Shown one piece after another: positions 22,439 to 35,604 of a DNA stretch of 64,000 nucleotides; within the stretch, counting starts at the first letter, position 1, and each line of letters begins with the position of its first letter. The stretch is from contig NC_135120.1 of assembly GCF_050908995.1 (NCBI RefSeq), forward strand, positions 14,521,433 to 14,585,432, written 5' to 3'. The notes under the pieces are model-generated. The model made no database searches and had not been told where the DNA came from. It was given only the letters and a program-made list of their open reading frames with translations. Origin of the DNA: Andrena cerasifolii (lineage: Eukaryota > Arthropoda > Insecta > Hymenoptera > Andrenidae). A program made the position numbers and the translations under genes.

Positions 22439-25150
22439 CGTTTCGTGTACCCGCGAGCGTAGACTGACCGAAGAACTGTGCTTGGACAGGGTTGCAGCCG
22501 TTCCTCGACGAAAATAATGGAATGACACTTTCCTTGTGGCAGCTGCCAGACTCGTTAATCCGTTGTAAGGCGATTACAGGGCGTTCCGCGGAATGATTAA
22601 TTAAGAGCGCAACCTGTCAGGGACGAAACCTTTCGTCCGGTCTAACGTGAATAAAATCCACGGTTCGGGTCGTCCTCTCCTGGATACGGCGTGAAACTTG
22701 AGTGCCCCATTGTTTTAGATTAATTTAGAGACAGAAGCAGGAACCGCTGGGCTCTAAATCGATACGGCATCGGGGAATGTGCGTTTAAAAGCACAGACTT
22801 TGGTATTTCAATTTGGGTATGTACCTGGCATTCGTATGAAGAATTGAAGAGTCCCTGTAGAAAACACTCTAAGTGCCAAAATTAAAAAGGAAATTGTTGT
22901 CAGACAGTGTTCTGCGTGCCGATGGTAATCCAATAGTGTAGAATTTAATTTTTAGCATTTACAGCGTTTTCTACAAAGACTCTTCAATTGCGACCAGATC
23001 TAAACAAATTAGCACTTAGTAATCGAGTCTTGGGGAGAATTTATCCTTCGCTGAAACGGATAAGCTGTTCGCAGACTTTGTAAAACATCTGTACGCAGTG
23101 GTATTAATATCGAGATACTGACCCTACTGTACATCCTCGTGCCACAATGATCATCCGCTTAAGTTCCTAACGTTCGATGCAAAAGGAGGTGTAACAGAAA
23201 AGAGCATAAGGAGCTGAAAGAGATTCGAGGGACCATTAGCGGGATTAAGGGCAAGAATCTTAATATCGTGATGCGGGTGCCCCACTTCTCTATCCCACTT
23301 TGGACGCCAGAGTTCTCTTAAATTACTAGACCAGCAATTACGACCTCCCCCCAGCCCAGCCGAAGCTGGAAATAAATCGCAGACTCATTCATAGATGCCA
23401 ATAGATCCGGGTTGTATTGTTCGCGGCTCGAGCCCGGCTCCGGCGTTAAAGGCAGAAAACACGGTTTCCGTTCATCAAGGGGTAGGTGAAAGCGGGGCGA
23501 GTCGGTTGCATGTGCATTATTGGAACGCGGCGAGAGATTAAAAACGACTTTTTCCAAAGGATCGGTTCCATTGACTGCGGGGGTAGTGGGAGAAGGGAGG
23601 GGGTGCATCGTGCAAAGTCCTGAATAATGCATGAAATTTGTTCCCCGGAATCGAATCGCTTCTCTCGCCGCCCCGGCCAGCGCGGGGAGACAAGAGAGAG
23701 CGGGCATAAATCTAAATAATTTCAACCCTCGAAATTTTTATTATTCCTATGACTACGCCGGTCCTCGCGCTGAATATGCATGCGTCGCTTTCCACACTCC
23801 CGCCCCTCCCGAGTGTTCCACCTTTGTGTAACTACTCGCTGCAACGAACGGAAGCAGGGGGATGATGCGCCTTGCACTTGCATTTGCCACCCCCTCCGTG
23901 CGGCACGTAATCATCGGAGCGCTCGTTGATCTTACTTTTAAAATCGTCCTGCTGATAAACGATCGCCGGAGGGAGTTTTCGCGTTCAAATCCTTCTTATT
24001 CCTTTGTTCGTCACGCTTTCGAGCAGCGGTGTGTGAGAATTTTTTGAGAATCCAGTAATGCGATGCATCCTGATCCATCGCCCCTATACATCACGCCTGA
24101 GAATGTAATATCACAGAATTTACAAGAAGTCAGTCATTACCCGCTCGTGGGAATCTCGATAAATCACGGAAAGAATTAACGAGCAGCGAAGATGACACCG
24201 GGCCTCTCCTCGCCCTCTCCTTCCACCGCGGCGGTGAAATATAGCCGACAACTTTTCTCATACTTGAGAGTTTTCCTTGAAAGCATACTGTGCCTCTTGG
24301 CGAAATGGGTGAGGATAGGGGGAGGGAGTTATGAAGTGGTTGGGGAGGAAAGTTGTAACGTAACGCAACAAGGGGTGAAACTGTGTAGCGTTGATACCGC
24401 GTTATTACTTTAATATTGGGGAATTAAATATCCCGTGCGCTAATGACTTCTCGGCACAAGAACGTTAATAGTTTGTTTTTTTTAGCGAAGTATGATACTC
24501 TACCGCGCGTGTTTCCTCTTCGTTGACGTTGCGCGAAATGTAAATGCTGCGAAAAAAATTATCTACCGATTGTATATTTACGCTCGAGGTTGAATAACGA
24601 AGGACACGTCGAATTTAGAATACGTATTTTATTAAGGTATAATACTGCGCAATGTTGATTGTTGAAACTCTCCTTCGAGGCCACGTTTCTTCCATAACAA
24701 TTTCATTTAATTGTATTATACAGTGTTTCTAGATCAATTTACACGCCTATTATTTTTTTTACAGATCCCACTAGAATCTTTAACAGTGACGAATATTCGC
24801 GTGGCAGATATACGTAGAAGTATATTCAGCCAATACACACGCACGACTAGACTGCGCGCGATCCATCGCAAAAAAAAAATACTATTAAATGCTATTACAT
24901 AATTAGCAAATCCACGAAGTCGAGTAACGCAGTTTCACGATAAACTACTTACAAGTACTCGGCAAAAAATTGTCTAAATGTGTGTGAACGGTGTGAATAA
25001 AACATCGAAGCAGTCTGCTGAATCTGTTCGATCAAACTGCAGATTTATCCTGAACGTATATGCTGAAGGTAATGTTCAAACAATAATTACAAGAGACGTT
25101 CAAAAACAGCATCTTATCGCACGCGTATCATTTCTACGAGTATTTGGCAG
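22439..25150. other. Intergenic between the secreted-peptide gene and IDH3A
   Basis: It includes the upstream flank of the secreted-peptide gene and one short MITE (22842-22989). Nothing else with a recognisable signature is visible. Confidence 0.4.
22842..22989. mobile_element. Short MITE with ~35-bp terminal inverted repeats
   Basis: The left end AATTGAAGAGTCCCTGTAG, continuing AAAACACT, matches the complement of the right end (AATTGAAGAGTCTTTGTAG then AAAACGCT). The 148-bp element is non-coding. The superfamily is unclear because no unambiguous target duplication is visible. Confidence 0.75.
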
Positions 25151-25156
25151 TTTATT
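25151..25156 (-). terminator. Candidate polyadenylation signal of IDH3A
   Basis: Minus-strand AATAAA about 20 nt past the TAG stop of the isocitrate dehydrogenase gene, implying a very short 3' UTR. Confidence 0.5.
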
Positions 25157-25176
25157 TCCAATAAACTTTATGTCAT

Positions 25177-27581
25177 CTATTTTGTTAATGCCGTGACTTT
25201 CTTGCAAATTTCGTTGGTGTATTCGCTGCATTTCGCAGTTCCTCCAAGATCCCCTGTTAAGCATTTGCCTTCTTTAATAGCTTCGTAAGCGGCAGTTTCA
25301 ATGACTTTCGCGTGCTGGTTCAGTCCCATGTATTTCAGCATCATCACGGCGGAGAGCAACAGGGCCGTGGGATTTGCTTTATCTTGACCAGCGATATCTG
25401 GAGCAGTTCCGTGCACCTGTTTTTAAATAGGAATATTACTACTAAGCCATACACCGCCACGTTTAACAAACAATGATGCTTCGCGATGCGTACAGATTCG
25501 AATAGAGCACCGTTCAAGCCAATATTTCCACTTGGCGTAAGGCCAAGACCACCTACAAGTCCGGCGCACATGTCTGACAAAATGTCACCATATAAATTAG
25601 GCATTACAAGTACGTCGTATTGACTGGGATCCTGAACCATGTTTAAACAGACTGTATCGAGGTATCTTTCTTCGAATTTGATATTAGGAAACTTCTGTGC
25701 AGCGTCTCGACAGCATCTCAGGAACAGACCATCTGACATTCTCATTATGTTTGCTTTGTGCACAGCGGTTACCTGCGAACCAAATTTGTGATTACTTGAA
25801 ATATTTAAAGAAGTGTTTCATACGTTGAGAATCGCGTACCTTTTTCCTACTATTGTCTTGAGCGTACTGGAAAGCAAATTCTGCTACTCTGCTGGAAGCT
25901 TCCTCGGTGATCAATTTAATAGATTGTACAACTCCTTCTACAATTTCGTGCTCTATGCCCGAGTACTCTCCTTCTGTGTTTTCTCTGATAGTGACAACAT
26001 CAACGTTGTCGTACAATGTTTTATAACCTTCTAAGGAAAGACATGGTCGAACATTAGCGTACAAGTTGAATTCTCTGAAAAAGAACGAGGCACAATTACT
26101 AGCATCAACATATCTCAAAGTATAGTTAAGAATCAACCCACGCTAGTTTAAATAATCGCGTGTTTGCAATGTCATCTCCGATTACGTAACCCGCATTAGC
26201 ATTGAAAGAATATTCCCATGTAAACGAGACAAGTGAATTAAATTGCTCTTAATTACACAAAGATAAGCGCGGACATACTTTCTCAACGCAAGGTTTAAAG
26301 ATCTGTGTCCTTTTCCAATGGGAGTCATCAAAGGTCCTTTCAGACCAATTTTATTCCTGTTAACTGAGTCTATCGCAGCTTGTGGAATACCGAATCTGCC
26401 ATCTGGGCCTTTCACTGGCGTTACGTCCACAGATTCCCATTCTATCGGCACCTGATATACAAGATAACTTTATGACAGCAAATATGTATCAAGAGAAGGA
26501 AAATTGTTTTGTTAAAGTCTTATCTAAGAGTAAACACATCTAGTTTTACAAGTGCTGCCATACTAAAGAACAAAATATATAAGCGGACAGTTGTAAATAC
26601 TAGGGGTTGAGTAACAGTGTTATGCAATACAAGATATACGATCATTACTAGTGAAACTTTGCCTCCGCGCTAAAAGAATGTCGCGTTGACCTTTTCTAAC
26701 GTTAAAAGTAATCGAGCGAAGGACTTGGATAATCTCATGCATTTAACTAGACCGGTAACAAGGAGATGTTTTATACATTAATGCGTTACAGACAGAAAAA
26801 TATAGAAATTAAGAAACATACCTTAGCTAGACTAAGAGCACTGAATTAGCCTACAATTGGATCAACCTGTATAAGAGTAAGATTAAAATAAACTGCTTAA
26901 GGTTAGTGGTAGGACAAGTAGGGTCACCTTGCATGATTTCAACCAGAAATGATTCTGTAAATTAAGATCTACAAATGCTACGAGGACGTGACGGCTACTG
27001 TGCAAGAATTCAACAAAAGTGTCGAAGTGTGTACACGCTACTGGTACTTGGCATGCATATTATGTAAAAGTGTCGTGCATAGGCAACTGTTAAATAACAG
27101 ATTCACATCGAAATAATCGTCATACCTTAGCGGTTTCGAAAATCCTCTGAACAGCGGCGGATATTTCAGGCCCGATACCGTCCCCGGGGATAAGCGTACA
27201 TTTGTGAACCTTACTGCTGTAAAGGCGGACGCCGCCGATTTTCGGAATCTGTTCATGAGATATCGATATAATATACGGTTATCGATAAGGACACGCGACG
27301 AGTGATGCGGTAATTCGTAGATGGGGATGATAGGATCGCGGCAAGGGGATTGGTATCGCAGAAATGGAATGGAGAAAAGGGTGAATGATATAAGAATAGG
27401 AGAGCGGCTGCCAAGATATTGCAGTCAAGCAGACGGATATATAACCCAATCTGTGACGAGTCTAACCTTTTTCCTTTGGAGGGGGACGAAGGACGGGTCA
27501 CGATGTAGGACATTGGCTGTTCCAAGGATTTCTTGATTGGCACGTGTTACTTACTGCGTTTCGTATCCACTGAGCTGCCAT
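25177..27581 (-). CDS. Idh3a: NAD-dependent isocitrate dehydrogenase subunit alpha, mitochondrial
   Basis: Catalytic alpha subunit of the mitochondrial enzyme that oxidatively decarboxylates isocitrate to 2-oxoglutarate in the TCA cycle, producing NADH. Six coding exons in order are 27581-27555, 27248-27126, 26451-26279, 26074-25840, 25772-25494 and 25416-25177. All junctions are GT-AG and in frame, and the product is 358 residues (human IDH3A, 366). Residues 1 to ~22 are basic and hydroxylated, as in a matrix-targeting sequence. Family landmarks are LIPGDGIGPE, GLKGPLMTPI, LYANVRPC, RENTEGEYSG, VHKANIMRMSDG with catalytic Lys, MPNLYGDILSD with metal-binding Asp, and SVHGTAPDIAG. These are specific to the alpha subunit, not beta or gamma. 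No frameshift or missing catalytic residue is seen. Confidence 0.97.
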
Positions 27582-29243
27582 TCTCTTAATAAATGTAACG
27601 ATAAAAAAATGAACCTCCACTAGCCAAAGAAGTTGCGCACGTCAGAAGCAATACCAAAAACGAGGAGAAGAACGGGCCTAGGCTCCTGATTGGTTCCCAC
27701 GAGACGATGTCTTCTGCTATTCGGAAACGGAAGATAGCGGACGACGTATGGACACGACGAGTGGCTCCACATCCATCGATATTCTCATTTTACGCGAGAT
27801 CAGCTGAAATTGCTGAAAATGAATGCAGAGACTTTGGTGCCAGTAATCACTATCGTTGTTGAACTTTCGTTGTGAATATTTCGACGAACTGGAAGAACGA
27901 TGCACATACGATGATGAAAATATTGGAGGCTGAACGTTATCGACGTCTAGTTTCAAACATGGATACGGAATTTTGATTGGTCGCGAATGGAGCTGTTTCT
28001 TTAACGACCTCTGACGAGTCTTCGCGTTAAAAGTTTTCGTTCGGTCCCTTACGATGGCGCCTTTTTACGCTGCAGCCACAGGAAAAGTATTGATCAGACG
28101 TTTGATCTAGGGATATTTCAGACCATGTTAATTAAACGCAGGGTAGATGTCCCGATTAACGTGCTTTAACGCCGACTTGCTCACGAATGAATTAACTACT
28201 GACTTCTCTTACTTTAATTTTCATATAAAAATGCATGTTTTTGTGTCAATCATCGTTCCGGTAAGGATTTAAGTAAATCCATCAAAAACTTCATATGCAT
28301 TTAAAAAAAAATTTACTGTGCTTTAATTCTTTAAAAATACAACCTTCTCGTTTGTAACATATGCATTAATATACGGTGCACACGGATTTTATCGTAGCGC
28401 AGTTAGCGCACTGTAGCGCACCATTAATATTGCAACTTGAAAAGTAGGTTTTCCCTCAGAATCTGATTCATAATGTTGAAATACTTCATGAACGACGAAA
28501 CTGACTTTCTGATAGAGACGAAGATAGGTCTATAAGAATCAACCAATCCAAGTCATTTTCTGGTACCAGCACAGAGTCAGTGCGAGATACCGAATTCGCT
28601 ATTAAATCGAAAAGGGCGCTTGAGAACATAAGTAGATGTATCCGTTGGATGACTATCTATTGCGCACTACGCGTTTCGCGGTTCACGATTTGATGAGGAA
28701 TTAACAATGGTCCTAAATGTCCCTAGACCAAACGCGTAAGTCAATACTTTCCCCGCCACAAATATGTAAAAGCACACCAATGTCAGTAAACGGATGAAGA
28801 ATTTTTACGTGGAAAGTCGTCACCGCTAGTCAAAGAGTGAATATTCTCTGAAGCTACCAAGTTCGGCGCGTGAAAAGTGCGTGTCGGGTTATGTTAGTCG
28901 GTTTAAATAGCAACTTCAGAACGTGAAATATATTCTCTATAGATAAGGAGCGTGTTCCTGATTGATGGTTACGAAGCAACACGATAGCAACGTAATTAAG
29001 TATTAAGGTCTCGCGCTCGAACGATCTTCATATCTCTGTTTATATATTTTCCCATGAGAAACCTATTTTTGAATATAGCAGTTTCCGGTACGATTTGCTA
29101 CTTCCTTGATCGGCCATTTTATAAGACGCTTCGCGATCGCGTATGTTTGCATGCACGATATCTTTTACTCTTTTTAACGGCGAGCTTTAGTATAAGTTCT
29201 TCGAGTAATTTGGATTGATCGCCCAGTGAAAGGAGCCTCGACG
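27582..29243. other. Divergent intergenic region between IDH3A and the hnRNP M gene
   Basis: Upstream flank of both IDH3A (-) and the hnRNP M-like gene (+), so it likely holds both promoters; I see no clear TATA box. A + strand frame from the ATG at 27707 runs 51 codons to TGA, then 37 more in-frame codons to a second TGA at 27974. I do not call it a gene. The rest is AT-rich and featureless. Confidence 0.45.
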
Positions 29244-31849
29244 ATGATCAAACAAGAGGAGTAAGTATAAAAATAGTAGAATATGTCGAGGGCTGGTTTG
29301 TCGGCGTGCGGGATCGCATACAATTAATATAAACCGACGCTGATACGTCTCGATATATCGACAGCGTGATCCTTTTAAAAGAAGCACCCTTCAATTACGC
29401 AATATTCGCTAGCAACGTAATTGAAGACAATAGGTAACAGTGTCTCACGTACGTTGTTTCTATGCGATCTTATCAAACAATAGGAATCAGGCGCAGAATA
29501 ATGACGAGAGGGACAGAAGCAGAGAACGCGATCGTAATAGGCGATCGGACAGGCAAAATCGAATAAACTCTACGAGCCGTGATCGCAGTAGGGAACGAAA
29601 CGATCGCGGTGGCCGGAAAGCTTCGGACCGCCGAATTTATGTATCAAACATTCCCTATGATTTTCGTTGGCAAGATCTGAAGGACCTCTTCAGAACCGAG
29701 GTTGGAAAGGTTGCGCACGTAGAACTTTTCACCGATGAGAACGACAAGCCCAGAGGCTGCGGGATCGTTGAATTCGAAGACTCAGACTCTGTTAAAATTG
29801 CCGTAGAGAAAATGCATCGGTACGACATTAAAGGAAGAAAGCTAGTGGTTAAAGAGGTAGTTAGTATATTATTATTTCTGCAAGCTCCTTACGTCTCTAT
29901 CAGCAATGCAATCAATATTTGGAACACGTCTTACAATAATTTCTCCTTTTAGGACTTTGATGTCGAACGTGATAAATATGGTCGTTTAGCCACGGCCCGT
30001 AATAACGACAGAGTTCGCGACGACAGATTTAGAGATGCGCCTAGGCCTCAAGGAGGTGGACGGCAAAATATGAATGCACCTAGCGGAGGTGGTGGGGGTG
30101 GTGGTGGAGGCGGTGGAGGTGGCGGCGGAGGGGGTGGCGGCGGCGGTGGTGATAATAAATTTGGAAATACTTATGGTCTAAGTACTCAGTTTTTAGAATC
30201 GTTAGGTATTAACGGACCTTTAGTTACTAGAGTATTTGTGGCGAATGTAAGTGCACTTGCATTTAGAACTATAATTTGACATTAAATTATACAGCGATGT
30301 AGAAGTGAACTAAATATCTTACCTTGTACGTTTAGCTGGATTACAAAGTGGATGAGAAGAAGTTGTTGGAAGTATTCAAATTAGCTGGCAAAGTGCTGCA
30401 TGTTGAACTAGGCAAGGATAAGGATGGAAAGTCTCGAGGGTTCGGAGTTGTAGAATATGATCACCCGGTAGAATCTGTCCAAGCCATATCAATGCTTCAC
30501 AATCAGCAACTATTCGATAGACGCATGACTGTTAGGCTCGATAGAGCAAACGAGCCAGATATGCCGCCAAAGTTACCAGAAGGTATATATTTGTTTCGCT
30601 GCAGCGTCTGCTATTAATATTGTGCGAAGAGACGAAAGTGAATATTAATTGTAATATAGGTTTGAAGGGAATTGGAATGGGGCTCGGAGCCGGCGGTAAT
30701 AGGTTAGTGGATGTAGCAAGGAACATTCCTAATGTTCAAGCGAATAATCCACCCGTTGTAAATCCTATTTCTGCGCCCGTGTTGGCTGCCGGTGCCTTCG
30801 GCGCTAGCTTAAACAATGTTGTACCAGCGCAATTAGGTAAGCCTTAAACTTATTACGCGCGTAAAGTAGCTGCAACAACATAGATAAAGGGAGGAGTAAT
30901 GTAAGAAACGTTCTTGCGCTTACAGCATCTGCACTGACAAACACAAATGCGGCAGCTCTTCAAGCGAGCCTTGCTGGCGGTTTGGGTGCTAACCTGACCA
31001 CCAATTCCTTGCTGAATTCATCTTTGACAAATGAATTGGCATCTAATTTAAATAGCTTCGGCGGTGGAGTCGGAGGTTTGTCTAATTTACAAGCCTCTTT
31101 ATCTGGTGGTCAAGGCAACAATTCGTTTGCTCCTCGAGGCTTATCTAAATTGGACAATGATGTAGGCTTCGGTGGAAACAATGCTTTTGGTGGTTCTAAC
31201 TTCGGGGGCGGCAGAGATTTTGATGGTGGTTTCAACAGAGGCGACAACGATCGCGGCCCCGGCGGTGGCGGTGGTTTTTCTGGCAATCAGGGACAAGGAG
31301 GAGGTGGTAACAGGCAAAACACAAATGGTTCACGACCGATGTCAGATACCATTCTTATAGGGAATGTATGTATAATTTGTTGCACCGTGCCGAGAGAAAT
31401 GAATCCAACTGATGAACTGATTGTGACTGTTACAGTTACCACCAAACACGACGTGGCAAATGTTACGGGACAAATTCCAAGACGTTGGGGAAGTGAAATT
31501 CGCTGAAATGCGGGGCACCGACATGGGAATGGTACGATTCGCATCTGAATGGGATGCTGAGCGCGCTGTGTGTATCCTTTTGAAAAGAGTATATATTGCA
31601 GGAAATATAGGGGATACTCTTTTATTGGTAGGATCGATTCTAATGAGAGTTAAATGGATCCCACCAATAGAGGAGCTGCCTATACATGTTGCATATTACG
31701 CGATAAAGATGATTTTTACATCTTATTGTGTGGATGTGCGTTGAAAGTGACGTATAAAGGCTCGAAAGGCTTTCCTTGACGATGTATATATAGCTATGAT
31801 GAATCGGTCACGTATCGACGGCAGAACGATCGATGTTCGCCTTTACTAA
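29244..31849 (+). CDS. rump: hnRNP M / Rumpelstiltskin-like RNA-binding protein, three RRMs
   Basis: RNA-binding nuclear ribonucleoprotein. The family acts in splicing, and Drosophila Rumpelstiltskin binds nanos mRNA for localisation. Eight coding exons are 29244-29260, 29484-29856, 29953-30246, 30336-30582, 30660-30836, 30926-31365, 31436-31571 and 31794-31849. All are in frame and give 579 residues. Exon 1 is only 17 nt (ATG to a GTAAGT donor); I chose it because it joins in phase to the acceptor at 29483 and supplies the only ATG. The protein has an Arg/Asp/Ser-rich N-terminus, RRM1 (~55-130; IYVSNI, RGCGIVEF), a Gly-rich linker with a long poly-Gly run, RRM2 (~223-305; VFVANL, RGFGVVEY), an Asn/Gly/Leu-rich region, and a C-terminal RRM3 (ILIGNLPPNTTW, DMGMVRF) ending IDVRLY. 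The domain order matches hnRNP M. The gene symbol is by homology. Confidence 0.95.
30075..30150 (+). repeat. GGN repeat encoding poly-Gly
   Basis: About 24 consecutive GGN codons (GGT, GGC, GGA, GGG mixed) in exon 3 of the hnRNP M-like gene, between RRM1 and RRM2. Synonymous interruptions make it a cryptic rather than a pure microsatellite, but length variation is likely. Confidence 0.9.
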
Positions 31850-33101
31850 AAGCTGGAAAACACACTCAAGGTAACATTAATAGAGAACCTCCGCAGAGTT
31901 TGACGCTTAACCATAACTTATTGATGCAGCGAGAGGAGACGGGGGTGTTGGTATGTCGTCTGCGGGATTGTTCCACTCCTGATGACAATACTTGAAATTC
32001 ATCCTAGTTGTGTGGCAGAACTTAGGACAGTGGGTGAGAAGTATCTGTCTTTGGAAGATCAACAATTGTGTTTTAATGCCTACTTCAACGTCGAAACGCT
32101 CATTGGCTGCCGATGGTCACCCTTCCTTGTGCTACGACTGTTTCGTTCAAAATTTCTTTACCAGATTATCGTTCCTTTTTACAGTGGAAGTCCTACAAAT
32201 TGTTCACTCCCAGAAATTCAGGCTTGTTCGAGTGATCGATGATGATACATAGTTTAGTTGTTAGGTTTAGGTTCTCATAATGTTCAACGTAATCCGTAGG
32301 GTTTTTTTCAGTATGTAGGTTTATGCTATTTACAAGTAATTGTGAAACGTAGCTTGTAAGTTTATTTTTCATAGTTTTCATGACGAGAGATCAATCGGTT
32401 TGTTCCCACATTCCGGTGGAACGTGACGCTCTGGTCGTTCGTGGGCTGGTCAATCGATCAGGGATAGAAGATTAATCTTTCAAGCGTAAACACTAACGAT
32501 ATAGTTGTTACGGGCTTTACGAGCTAAAGTTTATCCATGTATGATAGATACTTTCATGCACAATCCTACGCAGATCGTAGACGTGTGTCGGTTTTCTTGT
32601 GGTATCGGTCGCACTCTATTCTTGTATCGAACACATAACCAGAGATACATCATGGCTCAACAGGGGACTGTGTATTGTTTCCATTGTAGTTCTGCGATCT
32701 AATCGTTTACTCGTCGCGCCACATCGTTTCTAGTGACTTGGAGTTTCAAGTAGAGTAACAAACTTTAGTTCTCATTAGGAAGGTCCCTTCCAGTTCACTC
32801 GCTTCGAAACTTCGGCGAACGAACTATTGGATGACTTTATACCCTAAATTTGGCAGAATTGTCTTACGTATTGTGCATCTTAATATGTTTACCAAAAAGT
32901 ACAAACAGATTTTTCCAAGGGACGAGCAAATTTTTAATATCTCTCGGTGTTTAAAGAGACGAGGGGCAAGAGAAGCTATCCAGCTAATTTTATAAGCTAC
33001 ACTTTTTGGTAAACATATTTCCTCTCGCCATGTAGATCTCGAGGAACATTCTGCGAATTGTATAACACTCTTGTATAACCACGACATCATGACAGTGATT
33101 G

Positions 33102-33107
33102 AATAAA
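33102..33107 (+). terminator. Candidate polyadenylation signal (proximal)
   Basis: AATAAA about 1.25 kb past the stop of the hnRNP M-like gene, followed by a genomic poly-A stretch that could also prime cDNA falsely. Confidence 0.4.
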
Positions 33108-35268
33108 ATCCAAATCCGTTTTGACTACAAAAAAAAAACATGCTGGTCGTTGTGTTTTATTTCTGTGTTGTTGTGATTCTTTAATACTTTAAGCAGGTCA
33201 AGCTGAAAGAATATGCGTTGGCTAAGGAGAGAGAGAGAGAGGGAGGTGTCACTTCCGAAACTCACGTATCGCGATACATTTGTGCAGTGTCTGGGTTTCA
33301 AAATGCACCGAGCTCTGGGCAGTCCAATTCTGCTTAAAAAAAATGTACAATTCCGTCTCTAGTTGTAGTGATCCCCCATTTACAATCCATAAGGTGAATA
33401 TTTTGTTTACATCGCAGGTGAGAACTTCATTTTCAGGTGATCGTAGTCTCCTATTCTTCCATCTTCGATACATTGTCAAAAAGGAATAATTTGCCTCAAA
33501 TGTCTATTGTCAACATTTATTCCTTCGTTTAATAGCTGCTGCTGGAACGTCATTAAATCAATATTCGGGTCATCAAGTTTATGAGTAGTACTCTGTCTCG
33601 GAACGATTTGTTAACAGTGAGCTTGCGATTTCTACTGCGGCTTGAAATAGTTGATTAACAGGTTCTGGAGGAAGTTGAGACTGGGTGGCAATGTGGCATT
33701 TCGTTTCTAAGTCTGTGGTTGATTCTTATTTATTGTAGATTTGAGAGTGCATCCTCAACATATTCGCTGGTAAATTCTGACTGTCTCCAAAATATCCAAG
33801 TGAATTGACGTAACATGAGAAGCGAATCCGCCCTTGTGGTGATTAATAACTTCCATGGTAAGTGGTGGTAAACTTTTTTTTTATAGCCTGGTCTTTGGTC
33901 GCGGTCGCCAATGAAACAGTTTAACGCGTGTTGTGATTGCACGCGTATGGAGAATTTTTTTTTGAACGGAAAAAAAGTCGATCTCAGCTGTGTGGTTGCC
34001 AAATTTGTCTCTTAATATTTAAAGGGCGTCGCACCTCGTTTCCTTATTGTATCAGCGACTGATGTGAGGTATAGGTTCTTACTTTATAACGCATGAGATC
34101 GTGTGCAATGGTTTTGACGTACTATTTCCATCCAAAGTGATCTCGCACATTCGTGTTTTTGTTGTTCCAAGAGAAACCTCGGTGGGAAACATTTTTTGTA
34201 ACTGTTTCGACGAACCTAGAGAAATAGGGGTAACAAGAATGTCCTCCTTGGTACTGCTCAACTTTGTATATGCTTGTGGTGATCAAAGATTCATTGTTGA
34301 AGAAGTCGTTGGAAGTTATCGTTACACATATAATTCTCAGTATCTGCAGACGCGTTGAAGGTCCACTTTAAGATTGGGTTCAGTATTAAAGAAGCAACAA
34401 GAACGTTCTAGCAATGTTTGCGTTGATCAACTTGTATTTGAACGAAAGAAATTACGATAAGCTACTATTATCTCTTCGAAGGCAAAGAATCATGAAAACT
34501 ACGAAGCATTAAATGCGTAGTGCTTTTATTAGCACCGCGCACAGTAAATTAGCTGATAAAACGAGTCAGTGGAATTAATTGTATCAGTTTAGTTTGCGAC
34601 AAGTGCTGAGCTCAATCTTCAAGTGTGTCTTACTAATAAAGGAATGCCCTGTATTTTGGATATATTAATGACTTTTAAACAGCAGCTAATGACTTACAGG
34701 AGCACCAGGTAAGTCTTTGAGTTTCAGAAACGGATGTTTATGTACACGCTGTTCTTCCAGGCAGTCTGTCTCGCCCAGATCGCAGGGTAGTCGGGGTGGT
34801 AAGTTACGTGCAGGTGAAGTTCAGTGGTACTTTACAGAATAGAAATAAACACGTTGTATTATTAATCACGCCTGTATTTCCACAGTCTTTACATCAAGAA
34901 AAAACAGTTAAATCTGGTGATTTTTTACGTAAGATACTTTTTTTTTGTTCGAGAATCATACAGTGTTTTTGTGTGACGGTAGAAAGTGCGCGAACACGAT
35001 TGCTGGGAACGGAAATGTGTTTTAAAAAGTACAAAATACCGCCGGGTGACGTCAAGAATCGTCACTGAAATTATAAACTCTGCGGCACGTTTGTATACAA
35101 CGATGCCCACGGTCGTGCTACTCAAGTGTCGTGTGTAATATATTTGTCCTGTTCTCAGAAAAAAAAGCACCTTACTTGAACACCTTGCGCGTATCATAGT
35201 TCTTATATATATATATGTAATTCTGTATAATAGGTATATAATCTATATGTATTGTTTATCACATTTTA

Positions 35269-35274
35269 AATAAA
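35269..35274 (+). terminator. Candidate polyadenylation signal (distal)
   Basis: AATAAA in an AT-rich context, about 3.4 kb past the hnRNP M-like stop and about 330 nt before the convergent signal of FEM1. Confidence 0.3.
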
Positions 35275-35598
35275 GTTAAGCTTAAGGATCGATGCGAATG
35301 AAATTGCTTCCAACATAAACGTTGCCTAGTACGAATCATAATATGCACGTAACTCCTGAACTATCAAATAGTAAATTTCTCTTCTGTTTTTTAACGAGAT
35401 AACTTGAATGATATTCCTACGATGCTTGGTAAAAACGACACACGTACACTTTTTTTTTTAAAGCAGAAATGTAAGTTTCACAGTGTTCCTCACTTTTTTG
35501 TTCTCTCTATGCGACAGCGCGGCACTTTATTTTTATCATTCAAGTTACTTGTTCGCGCTACATAAAAAACTGTTTATTACACAATCTTAACCCTGGTA

Positions 35599-35604
35599 TT
35601 TATT
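35599..35604 (-). terminator. Candidate polyadenylation signal of FEM1
   Basis: Minus-strand AATAAA about 700 nt after the FEM1 stop codon; others nearby (35573-35578) are equally possible. Confidence 0.35.

Larger units (their letters stand above)
31850..35280 (+). other. Probable 3' UTR of the hnRNP M-like gene and convergent spacer
   Basis: Over 3 kb of AT-rich sequence without a supported coding frame follows the TAA stop. AATAAA hexamers occur at 33102-33107 (followed within ~25 nt by a genomic A-run) and at 35269-35274, consistent with proximal and distal polyadenylation. A GA microsatellite lies near 33229-33244. The opposing FEM1 gene ends beyond 35.6 kb, so the two genes are convergent. 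Confidence 0.45.

Noticed and set aside
27707..27976. Selenoprotein explanation for the in-frame TGA
   Set aside because: No SECIS-like element or selenoprotein family resemblance is visible; chance or pseudogene is simpler.
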